Shown here: positions 43,810 to 53,019 of the stretch, in pieces | Numbering within the stretch: position 1 is the stretch's first letter | Layout: each line of letters starts with the position of its first letter | Assembly: GCA_964484935.1 (NCBI GenBank) | Contig: CAZAFW010000004.1 | Location: 1 to 64,000, forward strand | DNA: 64,000 nt | Reading direction: 5' to 3' | DNA from: BM714 sp964484935 | GTDB taxonomy: Bacteria; Bacillota; Clostridia; Peptostreptococcales; BM714 | The notes under the pieces: model-generated | The model's input: the letters and a program-made list of their open reading frames with translations, nothing else | Database searches by the model: none | What the model was told of the DNA's origin: nothing | Translations under genes and position numbers: made by a program

Positions 43810-45713
43810 ATCGGGTAGGAGGTAGATAATTAGTTTATCTACCGACCTCCCACAGCACCGTACGTACGGATCCGTATACGGCGCTTCTCTAGTTTTCACA
43901 TATTTTCAGATAGTAGTCAGTCATGGATATATATCCGCGTCTGGCTATTTCTTTGTTTGTAAGTACACTATTGAGCATTATTGCTGACCGCCATATTCCT
44001 TTGCGACAATTCGCTAATTCGTGTACTTTCCATTCAGGCAAACCGAATTTCTGAACCATTCGGTATCTCGTCTTGATTCTCTTCCATTGTTTCCAATACA
44101 CCGCCCTGATTTTACGACGCAACCATTCATCCGTATTCTTTAGCAATTTCTTCATGTTCGCAAGCGAAAAATAATTTACCCACCCTCTTATGAATTGCGT
44201 TAATTTATATGCTCTGTATTCATTACCCCATCCGTTATTTCTAGATGTGAGTTCACTGAACTTTGCTTTCATCTTCGCCACTGATTTCGGATGTACTCTC
44301 AACCTACATTTTCCTTTGTATCTGTAGAAACTGTAGCCAAGATATTTCACTTTGCTTACATGTGCCACTTTGGTTTTCTCTCGGTTCACTTTCAGAAAAA
44401 GCTTCCTTTCGATAAACCACGTGATACTTTCAAGGGTCCTCTCTGCACTCTTTCTGCTTTTACAGAAAATCATGCTGTCGTCCGCATAGCGCACGAATAC
44501 GTGCCCTCTGCGCTTAAGTTCCTTATCCAGTTCATTCAGCATGATATTGCTAAGTAGTGGGTTCAGTGGTCCGCCTTGAGGCATTCCAACATCTGTCTTT
44601 TCAAATATCCCATTTCGAATAACTCCTGCATTGAGATACTTGTGGATTAGCGATATTACTCTGCCATCCTTGATGGTTCGCGATAATACTTCTATGAGTT
44701 TACTTTGACATACTGTATCAAAAAATTTCTCCAAGTCCATATCTACCACGTATACATAACCATCATTAACATTCTGCTGACATTGTTTCAGTGCATTGTG
44801 TGCTCCTCGCTTTGGCCTGAAACCATAACTATTCTCCGAAAACTGTTCCTCATAGATTGGGGAAAGTACTTGCGTAATAGCCTGTTGAAATACTCGGTCA
44901 ACTACTGTTGGTACTCCCAATTTTCGGACTTCGCCTTTTGTTTCTTTGGGTATTTCTACCCTTCGGACTGGGGTGGGTTTGTATTTCCCATCCTTTAACT
45001 TTTGGATAAGTTGCTTTTTGTTGTCTTTGAGAAAGGTTAGAAGTTCATCCACACTCATCCCATCGACTCCGCCTGCTCCTTTGTTTGATTTCACTTTCTT
45101 ATATGCCTTGTTCAAGTTCCCAGGCTGTAAAATCCGTTCCAACAGTTCGTCCATCTGAAAATCTGTGATGATGTGGTTGTTTTCAGTAATCCTCGAATGA
45201 GCGGACACTTCTGCATACTCTTTCTGTTCCGCAGATACCCTTTGCAGATAGTCCTCTTTATGAAGTTGTCTGTCCTTAATTTCATTCTTGGTTTCATTCA
45301 TTTACTCACATCTCCTAAAGTTCAGTCCTTCCCAACACTTTTGCAAACGCATTGGTACTATAACCTCTGCTGACTTCTCATGATTAATCTTATTTCAACC
45401 ATAACCGCAAATGTTTTATTGCACCCGTTATGTCCATGAGATCTCCCCGGGTAAGAACGCAATCTTTCCTTCCACCTATCCGCCACATTTACACCGCTTG
45501 CTCCGAACAGTTTAGGACTTTGGTTTGTAAGGCAACCTTATCCAGCAAGCGTATGCCTTGTATGTGATTTCTGTTCGTCGGACCGGAAGTTTGCCGCCGG
45601 CTTCCTTCAGATTCCTCGTCGCCGAGGACACCCTTGCCTTAGACTATGTGCTTGGCACTGTTAACCCGCACTAGGGACTTTCACCCATTAGATTGCGCCC
45701 ATGCCGGGCGCAC
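43810..45713 (-). mobile_element. Group II intron, class C-like, with maturase
   Basis: On the minus strand the element starts GTGCGCCCGGCATGGGCGCA at 45713, the usual bacterial group II 5' end. It ends after domain V (AGCGCCGTATACGGATCCGT... at 43854-43885) and a domain VI hairpin (GGTAGATAA/TTATCTACC), at CCCGAT near 43810. The RT lies between. The 5' exon is a Rho-independent terminator hairpin at 45718-45757, the insertion target typical of class C introns. It appears complete. The 3' boundary is uncertain by one or two bases. Confidence 0.88.
43889..45301 (-). CDS. ltrA: Group II intron reverse transcriptase/maturase
   Basis: The 470-residue protein carries RT fingers and palm (AYKKVKSNKGAGGVDGMSVDEL, YGFRPKRGAHNAL, MDLEKFFD, FVRYADDSMIF with the catalytic YADD) and a C-terminal maturase (X) domain ending in the GIIM-type RGWVNYF segment. 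There is no HNH endonuclease domain, which fits class C introns. AGGAG precedes the ATG at 45301. It helps the intron RNA splice and reinsert. No frameshift or stop is seen, so it may be active. Confidence 0.96.
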   Translation of the reverse strand: MNETKNEIKDRQLHKEDYLQRVSAEQKEYAEVSAHSRITENNHIITDFQMDELLERILQPGNLNKAYKKVKSNKGAGGVDGMSVDELLTFLKDNKKQLIQKLKDGKYKPTPVRRVEIPKETKGEVRKLGVPTVVDRVFQQAITQVLSPIYEEQFSENSYGFRPKRGAHNALKQCQQNVNDGYVYVVDMDLEKFFDTVCQSKLIEVLSRTIKDGRVISLIHKYLNAGVIRNGIFEKTDVGMPQGGPLNPLLSNIMLNELDKELKRRGHVFVRYADDSMIFCKSRKSAERTLESITWFIERKLFLKVNREKTKVAHVSKVKYLGYSFYRYKGKCRLRVHPKSVAKMKAKFSELTSRNNGWGNEYRAYKLTQFIRGWVNYFSLANMKKLLKNTDEWLRRKIRAVYWKQWKRIKTRYRMVQKFGLPEWKVHELANCRKGIWRSAIMLNSVLTNKEIARRGYISMTDYYLKICEN

Positions 45714-45717
45714 CCTC

Positions 45718-45757
45718 AAAAGAGCCCAAACGGAAATATTCCCGTTGGGCTCTTTTT
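45718..45757. terminator. Terminator of the 45903-47420 gene and intron target
   Basis: AAAAGAGCCCAAACGGAA and TTCCCGTTGGGCTCTTTTT form an 18-position near-perfect stem, bidirectional in form. The group II intron begins five bases after its minus-strand end. Confidence 0.9.
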
Positions 45758-45862
45758 ATTTGCAAAACCTCTTTGTCTCTTTATGCAACAACACCATCTC
45801 TTTTATTTTATACCCGAAGGACACAGGCAACGCCGAAATTGGTGTTTCTCAAAATACGGATT

Positions 45863-45900
45863 GACGAGAATCTTCAAGTTCAAGGCGCTTGTAAAAATCA
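45863..45900. repeat. Degenerate half copy of the palindromic repeat
   Basis: GACGAGAATCTTCAAGTTCAAGGCG resembles the left arm of the 119-bp element at 55029-55147 (GCGAGAATG...CCAAGGCG), followed by TGTAAAAATC. It abuts the stop codon of the adjacent lipoprotein gene. Similarity is partial. Confidence 0.45.
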
Positions 45901-45902
45901 GT

Positions 45903-47420
45903 CTATTCTTTTTCAACTCCGCCTTCATCATAATTGTTGGAAGGATTCCAAAGCATGAAGCCTTCTACGCCATTGTCGTTCAAGCCCTTTATCTGGGCCC
46001 TTATCTGCTCGGCTCCATAACGAATGTGCCCGTCGACATATGTCGCAGTGAAATCCTGTATCCACGGCCTTACGATTGCCGGCGTTTCTATGTTCATGTT
46101 TTTCATTACAGAGTCCTTTGTGCATCTGTATATTGTTTCGTAGGGAAACGCATCAGGTACGCTGAGCCCGTAGACTCCCGGTCCGTAATGGCTGGGGTAC
46201 ATCATCGGGGAAATATAGTCAACAACATTGCTTATTGCCTCCCAATACTGTCCTATTCCCATGTCGTCGCCAACCGAGCCCACCAATCCAAACACATCAG
46301 CCGAAATATACACTTCGTACGGATCGAGTTCTTCCCTTGCGTATTTCAGGAAATTTTGTACGGCCAATGGTTTTGATTCACCAAGCTCATTTCTGTAATC
46401 CAAGTATGCGTCCTTCTTCCCTCCGTTTGAAGTCGGGAATCTGACATAGTCGAATTGTATCTCATTGAAACCGGCTTCTGCGGCCTCTTTTGCCACGCCT
46501 ACTACATATCTCCACAATTCACGATTATAAGCACTGCTCCACTGAACATTTTCCTTGAAATAGAAAGGCGCTCCGCTGTCCTTGTATATTACCCCTGCTT
46601 CAGGATGGTCCTTGACATACTTCGGGTCGACAAAACAAACGATTCTGGCAATTGTGTATATGTCATGATCCTTGAGTTTTTTCATCACAGAATCTATGTC
46701 CTTTACCGGCACACTCACATTGGCCCCGGGGCTCATTTCCGCCGCGATATCAGTTTTAAAAAGCATTGTTCCATTGTCGTCTTTCATATTTATTACAAAA
46801 GCATTTATCTTGGTTCTGTCGGCAAGGTCGATCATTTTATCAAGTTTTGCGCTTCCGGCGCTGTAGCCCGTCAGGTATATTCCATTAACCGTCACTCTCG
46901 GGTTGTTCTCATAATTTTCCGGTTTTTCCTGTGGAGAGAAATCTATATCGGCGTATCCCGGTCCCAAAAACTCCATCTTGTCTTTGACCGTATAGTCTGC
47001 CGAAACCCATCCGTAATCACCATCCTCATGCTCGTATGAAATCTTATGCCAGATTGGCGATCCGTCTTCGTCAAACACGGTTTCGATTACCGAAACCTGC
47101 GATCCCTTGATTATCTTCCCGACTATCGATCCGGTTGTCCCCGCGTCGCTTCGGACATTCAAAACGCTGGCGCTTATAAAGAGTTTTTCATCTTCGTTTT
47201 CAGCTTGGTCCGGTTTTTCACCGTCCGGGTTTTCTTGGTCATCCTGTTCCATGACTACTTCCTCAACTTCCTCAAACCCCGAGGAAATCACTTCGTCTCC
47301 CGGCTCTTTTTCAGCATTTTCAGCATCAGAATCCAAACTTCCTTTATCCGAGCAGCCTGTAAAAACCAATAAAACCGCCAATAGGAACAATGCCGCCATG
47401 ATTTCTTTTTTTCGCTTCAT
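45903..47420 (-). CDS. Lipoprotein with SH3 domain and DUF4015 glycoside hydrolase-like domain
   Basis: The 505-residue surface protein has a lipobox signal (LLVFTGCS), an acidic linker, a bacterial SH3 domain at about residues 80-145 (ASVLNVRSDAGTTGSIVGKI) and a TIM-barrel DUF4015 domain from about 170. The latter includes AFVINMKDDNGTMLF, FNEIQFDYVRFPT and VDYISPMMYPSHY. The family is related to glycoside hydrolases, and cell-wall polysaccharide is a likely target, but no activity is established. GAGGTG precedes the ATG at 47420. It lies downstream of an L,D-transpeptidase lipoprotein. Confidence 0.87.
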   Translation of the reverse strand: MKRKKEIMAALFLLAVLLVFTGCSDKGSLDSDAENAEKEPGDEVISSGFEEVEEVVMEQDDQENPDGEKPDQAENEDEKLFISASVLNVRSDAGTTGSIVGKIIKGSQVSVIETVFDEDGSPIWHKISYEHEDGDYGWVSADYTVKDKMEFLGPGYADIDFSPQEKPENYENNPRVTVNGIYLTGYSAGSAKLDKMIDLADRTKINAFVINMKDDNGTMLFKTDIAAEMSPGANVSVPVKDIDSVMKKLKDHDIYTIARIVCFVDPKYVKDHPEAGVIYKDSGAPFYFKENVQWSSAYNRELWRYVVGVAKEAAEAGFNEIQFDYVRFPTSNGGKKDAYLDYRNELGESKPLAVQNFLKYAREELDPYEVYISADVFGLVGSVGDDMGIGQYWEAISNVVDYISPMMYPSHYGPGVYGLSVPDAFPYETIYRCTKDSVMKNMNIETPAIVRPWIQDFTATYVDGHIRYGAEQIRAQIKGLNDNGVEGFMLWNPSNNYDEGGVEKE

Positions 47421-47515
47421 CCCGCACCTCTTTCTGTTTATATGTTCTACTTCCCATTATAATGGGAAACACTCCCCTTTTCATCAAAAATTTATAACAA
47501 TGCTGTAATATTTTA

Positions 47516-47548
47516 AAAAGCGCGCATACTTTACATATGCACGCTTTT
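47516..47548 (-). terminator. Terminator after the L,D-transpeptidase gene
   Basis: AAAAGCGCGCATA and TATGCACGCTTTT form an imperfect 13-position stem. TTTTTAAAA follows on the minus strand. Confidence 0.75.
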
Positions 47549-47564
47549 ACAAGACATCGGTTTC

Positions 47565-49001
47565 CTATTCAATTACTATGACTGCCCCCTTGCCTATTTC
47601 TATCCAGTCATACAGGAATTTGGCATGGCTTGTATAGTTCCTCACACACTTGTGTGAACGGGGGACAGTTCCTATTGTAAAAAGATATTCCTTCATGCCC
47701 GGATCTACTATAGCCCCGTTAACAATCGAATAATTGACCGGCACACCATGGATGTAGGCCCCTGCATTGAATCTTATTGTGTAGGGGGCATACCCCGCAA
47801 CTTCTTTTGTTATGTCGTCGAGATATATGAATTGAGGTCGTGTAACTATAGCCATCCAATATCCAAGCGATGTGGGCATTTTGTACTTGGCTTCCTCACC
47901 GGTTGTTGCAAATATATAGGAAATCAAACTCCACTTTCCATCAACAAATTCAAAAACTCCTTCGTTTTGGTTCTTGCGGTCGACCACCACAACCTGTGTC
48001 AATTCTTCTATTGAGTTCCTGAAAGAAACATATTTCTTGGGAACCCAAAATTCAAGTTTTTCTTCAATTGTCCTGACATTATAGTGGGTTTTTGAATCAT
48101 TTTCGCCAAATACCGTAAGCAGCGTTCCGTCTTCAAGGTACCTGAACTCGCTTTTACCATCCAGGTCATAATAGGCGGGTGCTGACTGGGACCTTGTTGT
48201 TCCGAATTCATCCTCCACATTTCCATTGTATAGAGGCGCCCTTCCATTGATGTTCTTGTAATTGGATATATAGGCACTTGTGTTCGCGTCTAATTCCTCT
48301 TTGAGCAATTTTACTTTTTCATACATTTTGTCGAACTGATAGGTCCTGGCTTCCGCCAATGCTGAAAAAACGAAGCCTTCCCTTATATCGTCTCCATCTT
48401 TCAATAAAATCCTATACCACAAATCGGTATCGTATTTCTCCACATACTGGCCTTTTACAATCGCATCAAGATTGACTTTTTCAAAATAGTAAACCTTGTT
48501 TATGATATTGTCTTCAATAAGCGGCTCCGACCTGACGTTCAGAGTGTTTGTCATTATCAGCACATAATTGTAACCCGAAGGATATTCATCGTACTTTAGG
48601 TCTATAGTCAAGTCATCTGGTATTTCCGCTTCAAAAACTTCCACTTCAACTATTTCTTCGGGTTTTTCTTCTTGCGCAACAATTGCAGGCTCGGTTTCAA
48701 GAGCCTCTTCATAATCCATTGCCCGCTCGAATTCCTCCTGCGAAACCATTACCTGCTGCTCTGTGATTGACTTTTGTATTGCTCTTTCAGTAATGTCCAT
48801 GCTCTCTTCTATTTCTTCAACAGTTTTTTCTTCTACTGTGTCTGCTCCGGATTGGCCGCTGTCGCAATCGTTTTCTTCGATGGGGAATCGTTCATCACTC
48901 AAATCTTCCGCCTCACCGGACCCGCAACCCGTCAATATTGCCGCCAGAAAAAGAATGCTCAGCAGAAGCCCTGCAGATTTCAATAATTTTTTGCTTGTCA
49001 T
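47565..49001 (-). CDS. L,D-transpeptidase (YkuD) lipoprotein with SH3-like domain
   Basis: The 478-residue protein has a lipobox (AAILTGCGS), a long acidic Glu-rich linker, an SH3-like region (TNTLNVRSEPLIEDN), and a C-terminal YkuD domain. There HGVP and SHKCVRNYTSHAKFLYDW hold the catalytic His and Cys (the usual SHGC is SHKC). It should cross-link peptidoglycan stems by 3-3 bonds or attach proteins. The ribosome site before 49001 is weak (AGTTAGG). It follows the nitroreductase gene by six bases. Confidence 0.87.
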   Translation of the reverse strand: MTSKKLLKSAGLLLSILFLAAILTGCGSGEAEDLSDERFPIEENDCDSGQSGADTVEEKTVEEIEESMDITERAIQKSITEQQVMVSQEEFERAMDYEEALETEPAIVAQEEKPEEIVEVEVFEAEIPDDLTIDLKYDEYPSGYNYVLIMTNTLNVRSEPLIEDNIINKVYYFEKVNLDAIVKGQYVEKYDTDLWYRILLKDGDDIREGFVFSALAEARTYQFDKMYEKVKLLKEELDANTSAYISNYKNINGRAPLYNGNVEDEFGTTRSQSAPAYYDLDGKSEFRYLEDGTLLTVFGENDSKTHYNVRTIEEKLEFWVPKKYVSFRNSIEELTQVVVVDRKNQNEGVFEFVDGKWSLISYIFATTGEEAKYKMPTSLGYWMAIVTRPQFIYLDDITKEVAGYAPYTIRFNAGAYIHGVPVNYSIVNGAIVDPGMKEYLFTIGTVPRSHKCVRNYTSHAKFLYDWIEIGKGAVIVIE

Positions 49002-49007
49002 AAAAAC

Positions 49008-49904
49008 CTAACTCTCAAAATAGCCGACGACATAATATTCGTCCGGCAATTTATAATCATTGTTTTCCCCATTGAAAGTCCAGCTTCCCGACATTCCTTT
49101 TTCTGCCATTGCCAATTCCAGATACAGCATGGCTATCCCAGCCTCAATCTTCTCAATTTTTTCACTTATGCCTTCAGTTCCGCTTTGCATAAGAAGAGCA
49201 ATCCGGGTCCCGTCGAGTATGAATCTCCAAGGCTGTCTGTTTCCCCAGGAAGGCGCCAAACGCATGTAATAGAAGACTTCATCAACCCCGAGCTTTTGCA
49301 ATTCCTCCATTTCCACTTTTGCGCCCCATTGCCCTGTGAATACAATTTCATTCACAGCAAGTCTGGAGCTTACAGGTTCTTTCGAGTATTCAGGCTCAAT
49401 TTCAGGATATCCAAGCTCTGTCAGCGGTGACAGACTACCCTTGAGCATTGTGTCGTAGATGTTCGATACTTTTCTTTCCTTTTTCGGATAACCCAGCGTC
49501 AAAAGCACCATCAAGTCCATTTCGCTGCCTATTCCCAGAGTTTCTTTTATTGCAGCTGTGTCCTCAGGCACTTCGATTGTGCATGTTCCAAGCCCGATAT
49601 CTGTTGCAAGCAAATTGAATCGCTCCACCATGTATCCGGCATTCATCAATGAGCCTTTTTTATTTGCCGACAATACGGCAATATAATGTGGAGCTTCAAT
49701 CAATTTTCCATAATATCCCACTTGTCCATCTAGCATGTTGTGGATTTTTGCGCCTTCCTTCAAGAAGACAAATTCCATCTCTATATCCTCAACCAGGCCA
49801 GGTTTCATTTTGATTGTCTCCATCAAGCCATCTATAAGACTCTGATCAACCACTCTCGCTTTGTATTCTCTTACCGACCTTCTTTTTTCAAATAATCTAT
49901 GCAT
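49008..49904 (-). CDS. Nitroreductase family protein (double-domain putative nitroreductase)
   Basis: The 298-residue FMN-fold protein begins MHRLFEKRRSVREYK, the usual nitroreductase N-terminus. A second half shows FYYMRLAPSWGNRQPWRFIL, the FMN-contacting SxxNxQPW motif, and a C-terminal LELAMAEKGMSGSW. It belongs to the type where both FMN half-sites are on one chain. Substrate unknown. I use the ATG at 49904 after GGGGGG; a longer frame to 49982 overlaps the divergent gene. Confidence 0.85.
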   Translation of the reverse strand: MHRLFEKRRSVREYKARVVDQSLIDGLMETIKMKPGLVEDIEMEFVFLKEGAKIHNMLDGQVGYYGKLIEAPHYIAVLSANKKGSLMNAGYMVERFNLLATDIGLGTCTIEVPEDTAAIKETLGIGSEMDLMVLLTLGYPKKERKVSNIYDTMLKGSLSPLTELGYPEIEPEYSKEPVSSRLAVNEIVFTGQWGAKVEMEELQKLGVDEVFYYMRLAPSWGNRQPWRFILDGTRIALLMQSGTEGISEKIEKIEAGIAMLYLELAMAEKGMSGSWTFNGENNDYKLPDEYYVVGYFES

Positions 49905-50056
49905 ATTAGGCCCCCCTTGTTTTATTATTTGATTTATACTCATAAACGGGCGGCTGTAAACCAAAAATGCAAATCTTTCCAAACAAGCTTGCCAACAACC
50001 GTTTTTTGAAACATAATGAATATATCAAACAATATAAAATGAATGGAGTGATTAAT

Positions 50057-51715
50057 TTGAATATCAGCTTTCTAGGAGCCTCAGGAACAGTCACCGGATC
50101 AAACTATCTTATAACAACAGAAAATTACAAATTCATATTGGACTGCGGTCAATTTCAGGGCGGCAAAAAAACCGAAGCCATGAACTTTACCGATTTCGCA
50201 TACAACCCCGCAGAAATAGATTTCATGATTCTGAGCCATGCTCATATAGACCACAGCGGCAGAATTCCCAAGCTCGTCAAGGAAGGTTTCAAGGGCCGCA
50301 TTTATTGCACGCGTGGAACCTCGGACCTCTCTGACATACTCTTGAAGGACAGCGGATATATACACGAGAAAGAAACTGAATGGGAAAACCGAAAAAGGGC
50401 TCGGGCAGGACTGCCTGAAGTCAAACCTCTCTATACGGTTGCGGACGCAGAAGTTGCAGTAAGATACCTCTATCCCGTACTTTACAACCAGACCATCCTG
50501 ATAAACGACGAAGTAACGGTCAGGTTCAAGGACGCAGGACACATACTGGGTTCGTCAATAGTCGAAATATGGGTAAAAGAAAACAGCCATGAAAAGAAAT
50601 TGGTGTTCTCGGGAGATATTGGAATGATGAACAAGCCCCTTCTTAGGGACCCCGAATTCATCGACGAGGCGGATTACCTTCTTATTGAATCCACATACGG
50701 AAACAGATTCCACGAAAATCCCGAACAAAGGATAGACAAGCTGATAAAAATAATATTGGAAACAACTGACCGTGGCGGAACAGTTGTAATTCCTTCATTC
50801 GCAGTCGGCAGGACTCAGGAGATCATCTACGAACTGAACAAATACTACGACAACAGGGAAGAAGGCAAGCGTTTCAACAAGATACCCGTATACATCGACA
50901 GTCCTTTGGCAACAAGAGCAACTGAAATTTTCCGCAAGAATGCAGAAGTATTCGACGAAGAGACTCGCGAATTCATAATGAGCGGCGACAATCCACTCGA
51001 CTTCAAAAATCTGCATTTCACAAAAACAGTCGAGGAGTCTATAGCGCTAAATAAAAGCGAAGCTCCAAAAATTGTAATTTCCGCGAGCGGAATGGCAAAT
51101 GCGGGACGAATCAAGCATCATCTCAAACACAACCTTTGGCGGCCGGAATCCAGCGTCATTTTCGTAGGATACCAAGCCGAGGGAACTCTTGGAAGAAGAA
51201 TTAGAGATGGCGAAAAAACCGTGCGTATTTTCGGAGAACAGATACAGGTCAATGCTGAAGTTCATTCAATCGAAGGTTTTTCGGGCCATGCAGACCAAAA
51301 CGGACTTCTCAATTGGCTTAAGGGCTTCAAAAATTTCCCCGAGAAAATATTCATTGTACATGGAGAAGACGATTCAAGAGAAGGTTTCAAGGATGTAATT
51401 GAGTCAACCTTTGATGTAAAACCCATAATTCCAAAGTTAAACGAAGTTTTCAACTGTCGTATGGAAACAGATGAGCCTGTGGAAACCGTAGAGGAAGTAC
51501 TTCTGGCCGACAATGAGGATATAAAAGAGCTTATGTCCGATTTGAAACATCTGCAGGAAATCTATGAATCGACACTTGAAAAAACCGGCGATGTGTTGTC
51601 TAAAAAAGTAAAGGAAGACGAATTTCATCTGATAAAGAACAAGCTAATAGAATTGGAAAGGAACATAATCAATCTTGGAATGCTTTTGGGTGACCGTTAC
51701 GAAGAGGAGGCATAA
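50057..51715 (+). CDS. MBL-fold beta-CASP hydrolase with RMMBL domain (RNA-processing type)
   Basis: This protein of 552 residues has a metallo-beta-lactamase core (SHAHIDHSGRIPKLVKEG with HxHxDH), a beta-CASP insertion (IPSFAVGRTQEIIYELN) and the C-terminal RMMBL motif GHADQNGLLNWL. These enzymes include CPSF-73-like endo/exonucleases, and a role in RNA processing is likely. The TTG at 50057 is chosen since GGAG lies eight bases upstream and it gives the standard start MNISFLGASGTVTGSNY. In-frame ATGs further upstream have no ribosome site. Confidence 0.9.
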   Translation: MNISFLGASGTVTGSNYLITTENYKFILDCGQFQGGKKTEAMNFTDFAYNPAEIDFMILSHAHIDHSGRIPKLVKEGFKGRIYCTRGTSDLSDILLKDSGYIHEKETEWENRKRARAGLPEVKPLYTVADAEVAVRYLYPVLYNQTILINDEVTVRFKDAGHILGSSIVEIWVKENSHEKKLVFSGDIGMMNKPLLRDPEFIDEADYLLIESTYGNRFHENPEQRIDKLIKIILETTDRGGTVVIPSFAVGRTQEIIYELNKYYDNREEGKRFNKIPVYIDSPLATRATEIFRKNAEVFDEETREFIMSGDNPLDFKNLHFTKTVEESIALNKSEAPKIVISASGMANAGRIKHHLKHNLWRPESSVIFVGYQAEGTLGRRIRDGEKTVRIFGEQIQVNAEVHSIEGFSGHADQNGLLNWLKGFKNFPEKIFIVHGEDDSREGFKDVIESTFDVKPIIPKLNEVFNCRMETDEPVETVEEVLLADNEDIKELMSDLKHLQEIYESTLEKTGDVLSKKVKEDEFHLIKNKLIELERNIINLGMLLGDRYEEEA

Positions 51716-51728
51716 AGGAGGGATTGTC

Positions 51729-52325
51729 ATGGAACTTACGCAACCTGATGCCAGTAAAATATTAATTCGAAAAGCCAAACCCAAGGATCTTGAAGGAATT
51801 TTTCAAATCGCCAAGGAAGTCGGATCATCAAGAAAAAACATGAACACCGGCTTTCTTATTGACGATTATTCCGTTTCGCCCGAGAAATATAAAAAAAACT
51901 TCAAGGAAAAAATAGTCTCAGGAAAGTATTTTTATGTAGCTGTCGAAAAAAGAAAGCCGGTAGCATTTCTGATGGCCAACACTGTAGACGAATGGGAGTC
52001 AAGCTGCCCCAACTGGAAGCAAATGGTCCGGTGGAGGCCTGATTTCTATTGGACTGGTATAAAAACTTTCATATATTCGGAAAAATTGGCAGTCGACACA
52101 AACTATGCCGGAAAGGGGATTGCGAGCCTTCTATACGACAGCATGATGAGCGACATGCTTGCAAGCAACATACACGACATTTTTTCTGAAACAGTCATAA
52201 GTCCGATTCCAAACATGGCTTCTCTGGGTTTCCGAAGAAAACAGGGGTTCACTCTTGCGGGAGTAAGATATGAGGAATTCCAAAACAATATTGTTACAAA
52301 TCTTGTTTTTCACAAAAAAGTATAG
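51729..52325 (+). CDS. GNAT family N-acetyltransferase
   Basis: The 198-residue protein has the GNAT pattern: ILIRKAKPKDLEGIFQIA at the start and the acetyl-CoA loop in NYAGKGIASLLYDSMM (about residues 125-140), then an FRRKQGFTLAGVRYEEF C-terminus. AAAGGAGGG precedes the ATG at 51729, 13 bases after the beta-CASP gene, so the two are cotranscribed. Substrate unknown. Confidence 0.87.
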   Translation: MELTQPDASKILIRKAKPKDLEGIFQIAKEVGSSRKNMNTGFLIDDYSVSPEKYKKNFKEKIVSGKYFYVAVEKRKPVAFLMANTVDEWESSCPNWKQMVRWRPDFYWTGIKTFIYSEKLAVDTNYAGKGIASLLYDSMMSDMLASNIHDIFSETVISPIPNMASLGFRRKQGFTLAGVRYEEFQNNIVTNLVFHKKV

Positions 52326-52346
52326 ACCCGAAGGGTAATTTTTCTG

Positions 52347-52910
52347 TTAGCAATTCAAAATGCCCGTCTTTTTCATCAGCCGCATAATGTGCGAAGAAGT
52401 TGCCGCTACAACCGCAAGCTTTATAATGTCCGGAATTATGAACGGAGTCAGGCCCGCCGCCAAAACTCCCGCAATTCCTATGTCCTTGCCGAGCACAAAT
52501 TTCACAATCAAGTAGAGATAAGGCAAGCCCGCCAAATAAATCAAACACGTTCCAATAAAAAGGATTCCGCAAGCCTTGACACTTGTAAGAACTTTGACTT
52601 TTTCTCCAAGCCTTCCTATAACATATGCCGCAAGCATGAATCCAAGCAAATATCCGAACGAAGGACTCAAAATGTATCCAGGGCCGCTCGCTCCATTGGC
52701 AAATACAGGAGCCCCCATGAGGCCCAGCATTATGTATACAATCTGCGAAGCAAGAGCTCTTCTGCCGCCTAGAAGCAAACCCGAATACATTACAAAAAAA
52801 GTCTGCAGTGTAAATGCCACAGGCTGCATTGGTATTCTGATGAAAGTTCCAACAGCCGTAAGAGCGGCAAACAACGAAACAAGAATCATATCCTTTGTGC
52901 TCCATTTCAT
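52347..52910 (-). CDS. bioY: Biotin transporter BioY (ECF substrate-binding component)
   Basis: The 187-residue S component has six membrane segments and the BioY pattern: AALTAVGTFIRIPMQPVAFTLQTFFV and GPGYILSPSFGYLLGF, which bind biotin. It works with a shared EcfAAT module encoded elsewhere. The ATG at 52910 follows GAGGG. A BirA-type operator overlaps the promoter, directly supporting biotin control. Confidence 0.93.
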   Translation of the reverse strand: MKWSTKDMILVSLFAALTAVGTFIRIPMQPVAFTLQTFFVMYSGLLLGGRRALASQIVYIMLGLMGAPVFANGASGPGYILSPSFGYLLGFMLAAYVIGRLGEKVKVLTSVKACGILFIGTCLIYLAGLPYLYLIVKFVLGKDIGIAGVLAAGLTPFIIPDIIKLAVVAATSSHIMRLMKKTGILNC

Positions 52911-52940
52911 AAACAAACCCTCTTTTCATTTGATAAAACC

Positions 52941-52994
52941 ATAATAAATTAAAAGAGGGCCTATTGTCAACCATTTTTATGTTTTTGTTGACAA
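52941..52994 (-). promoter_or_regulatory. bioY promoter overlapped by a BirA operator
   Basis: TTGTCAAC (52964-52971), 15 bases, then GTTGACAA (52987-52994) matches the BirA consensus TTGTNAAC-N15-GTTNACAA. On the minus strand one arm contains the -35 TTGACA, with TATTAT (complement of 52941-52946) 18 bases downstream. Bound BirA would block RNA polymerase when biotin is plentiful. Confidence 0.85.
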
Positions 52995-53019
52995 TTATAT
53001 TTTTACATTATTTTTCGTT

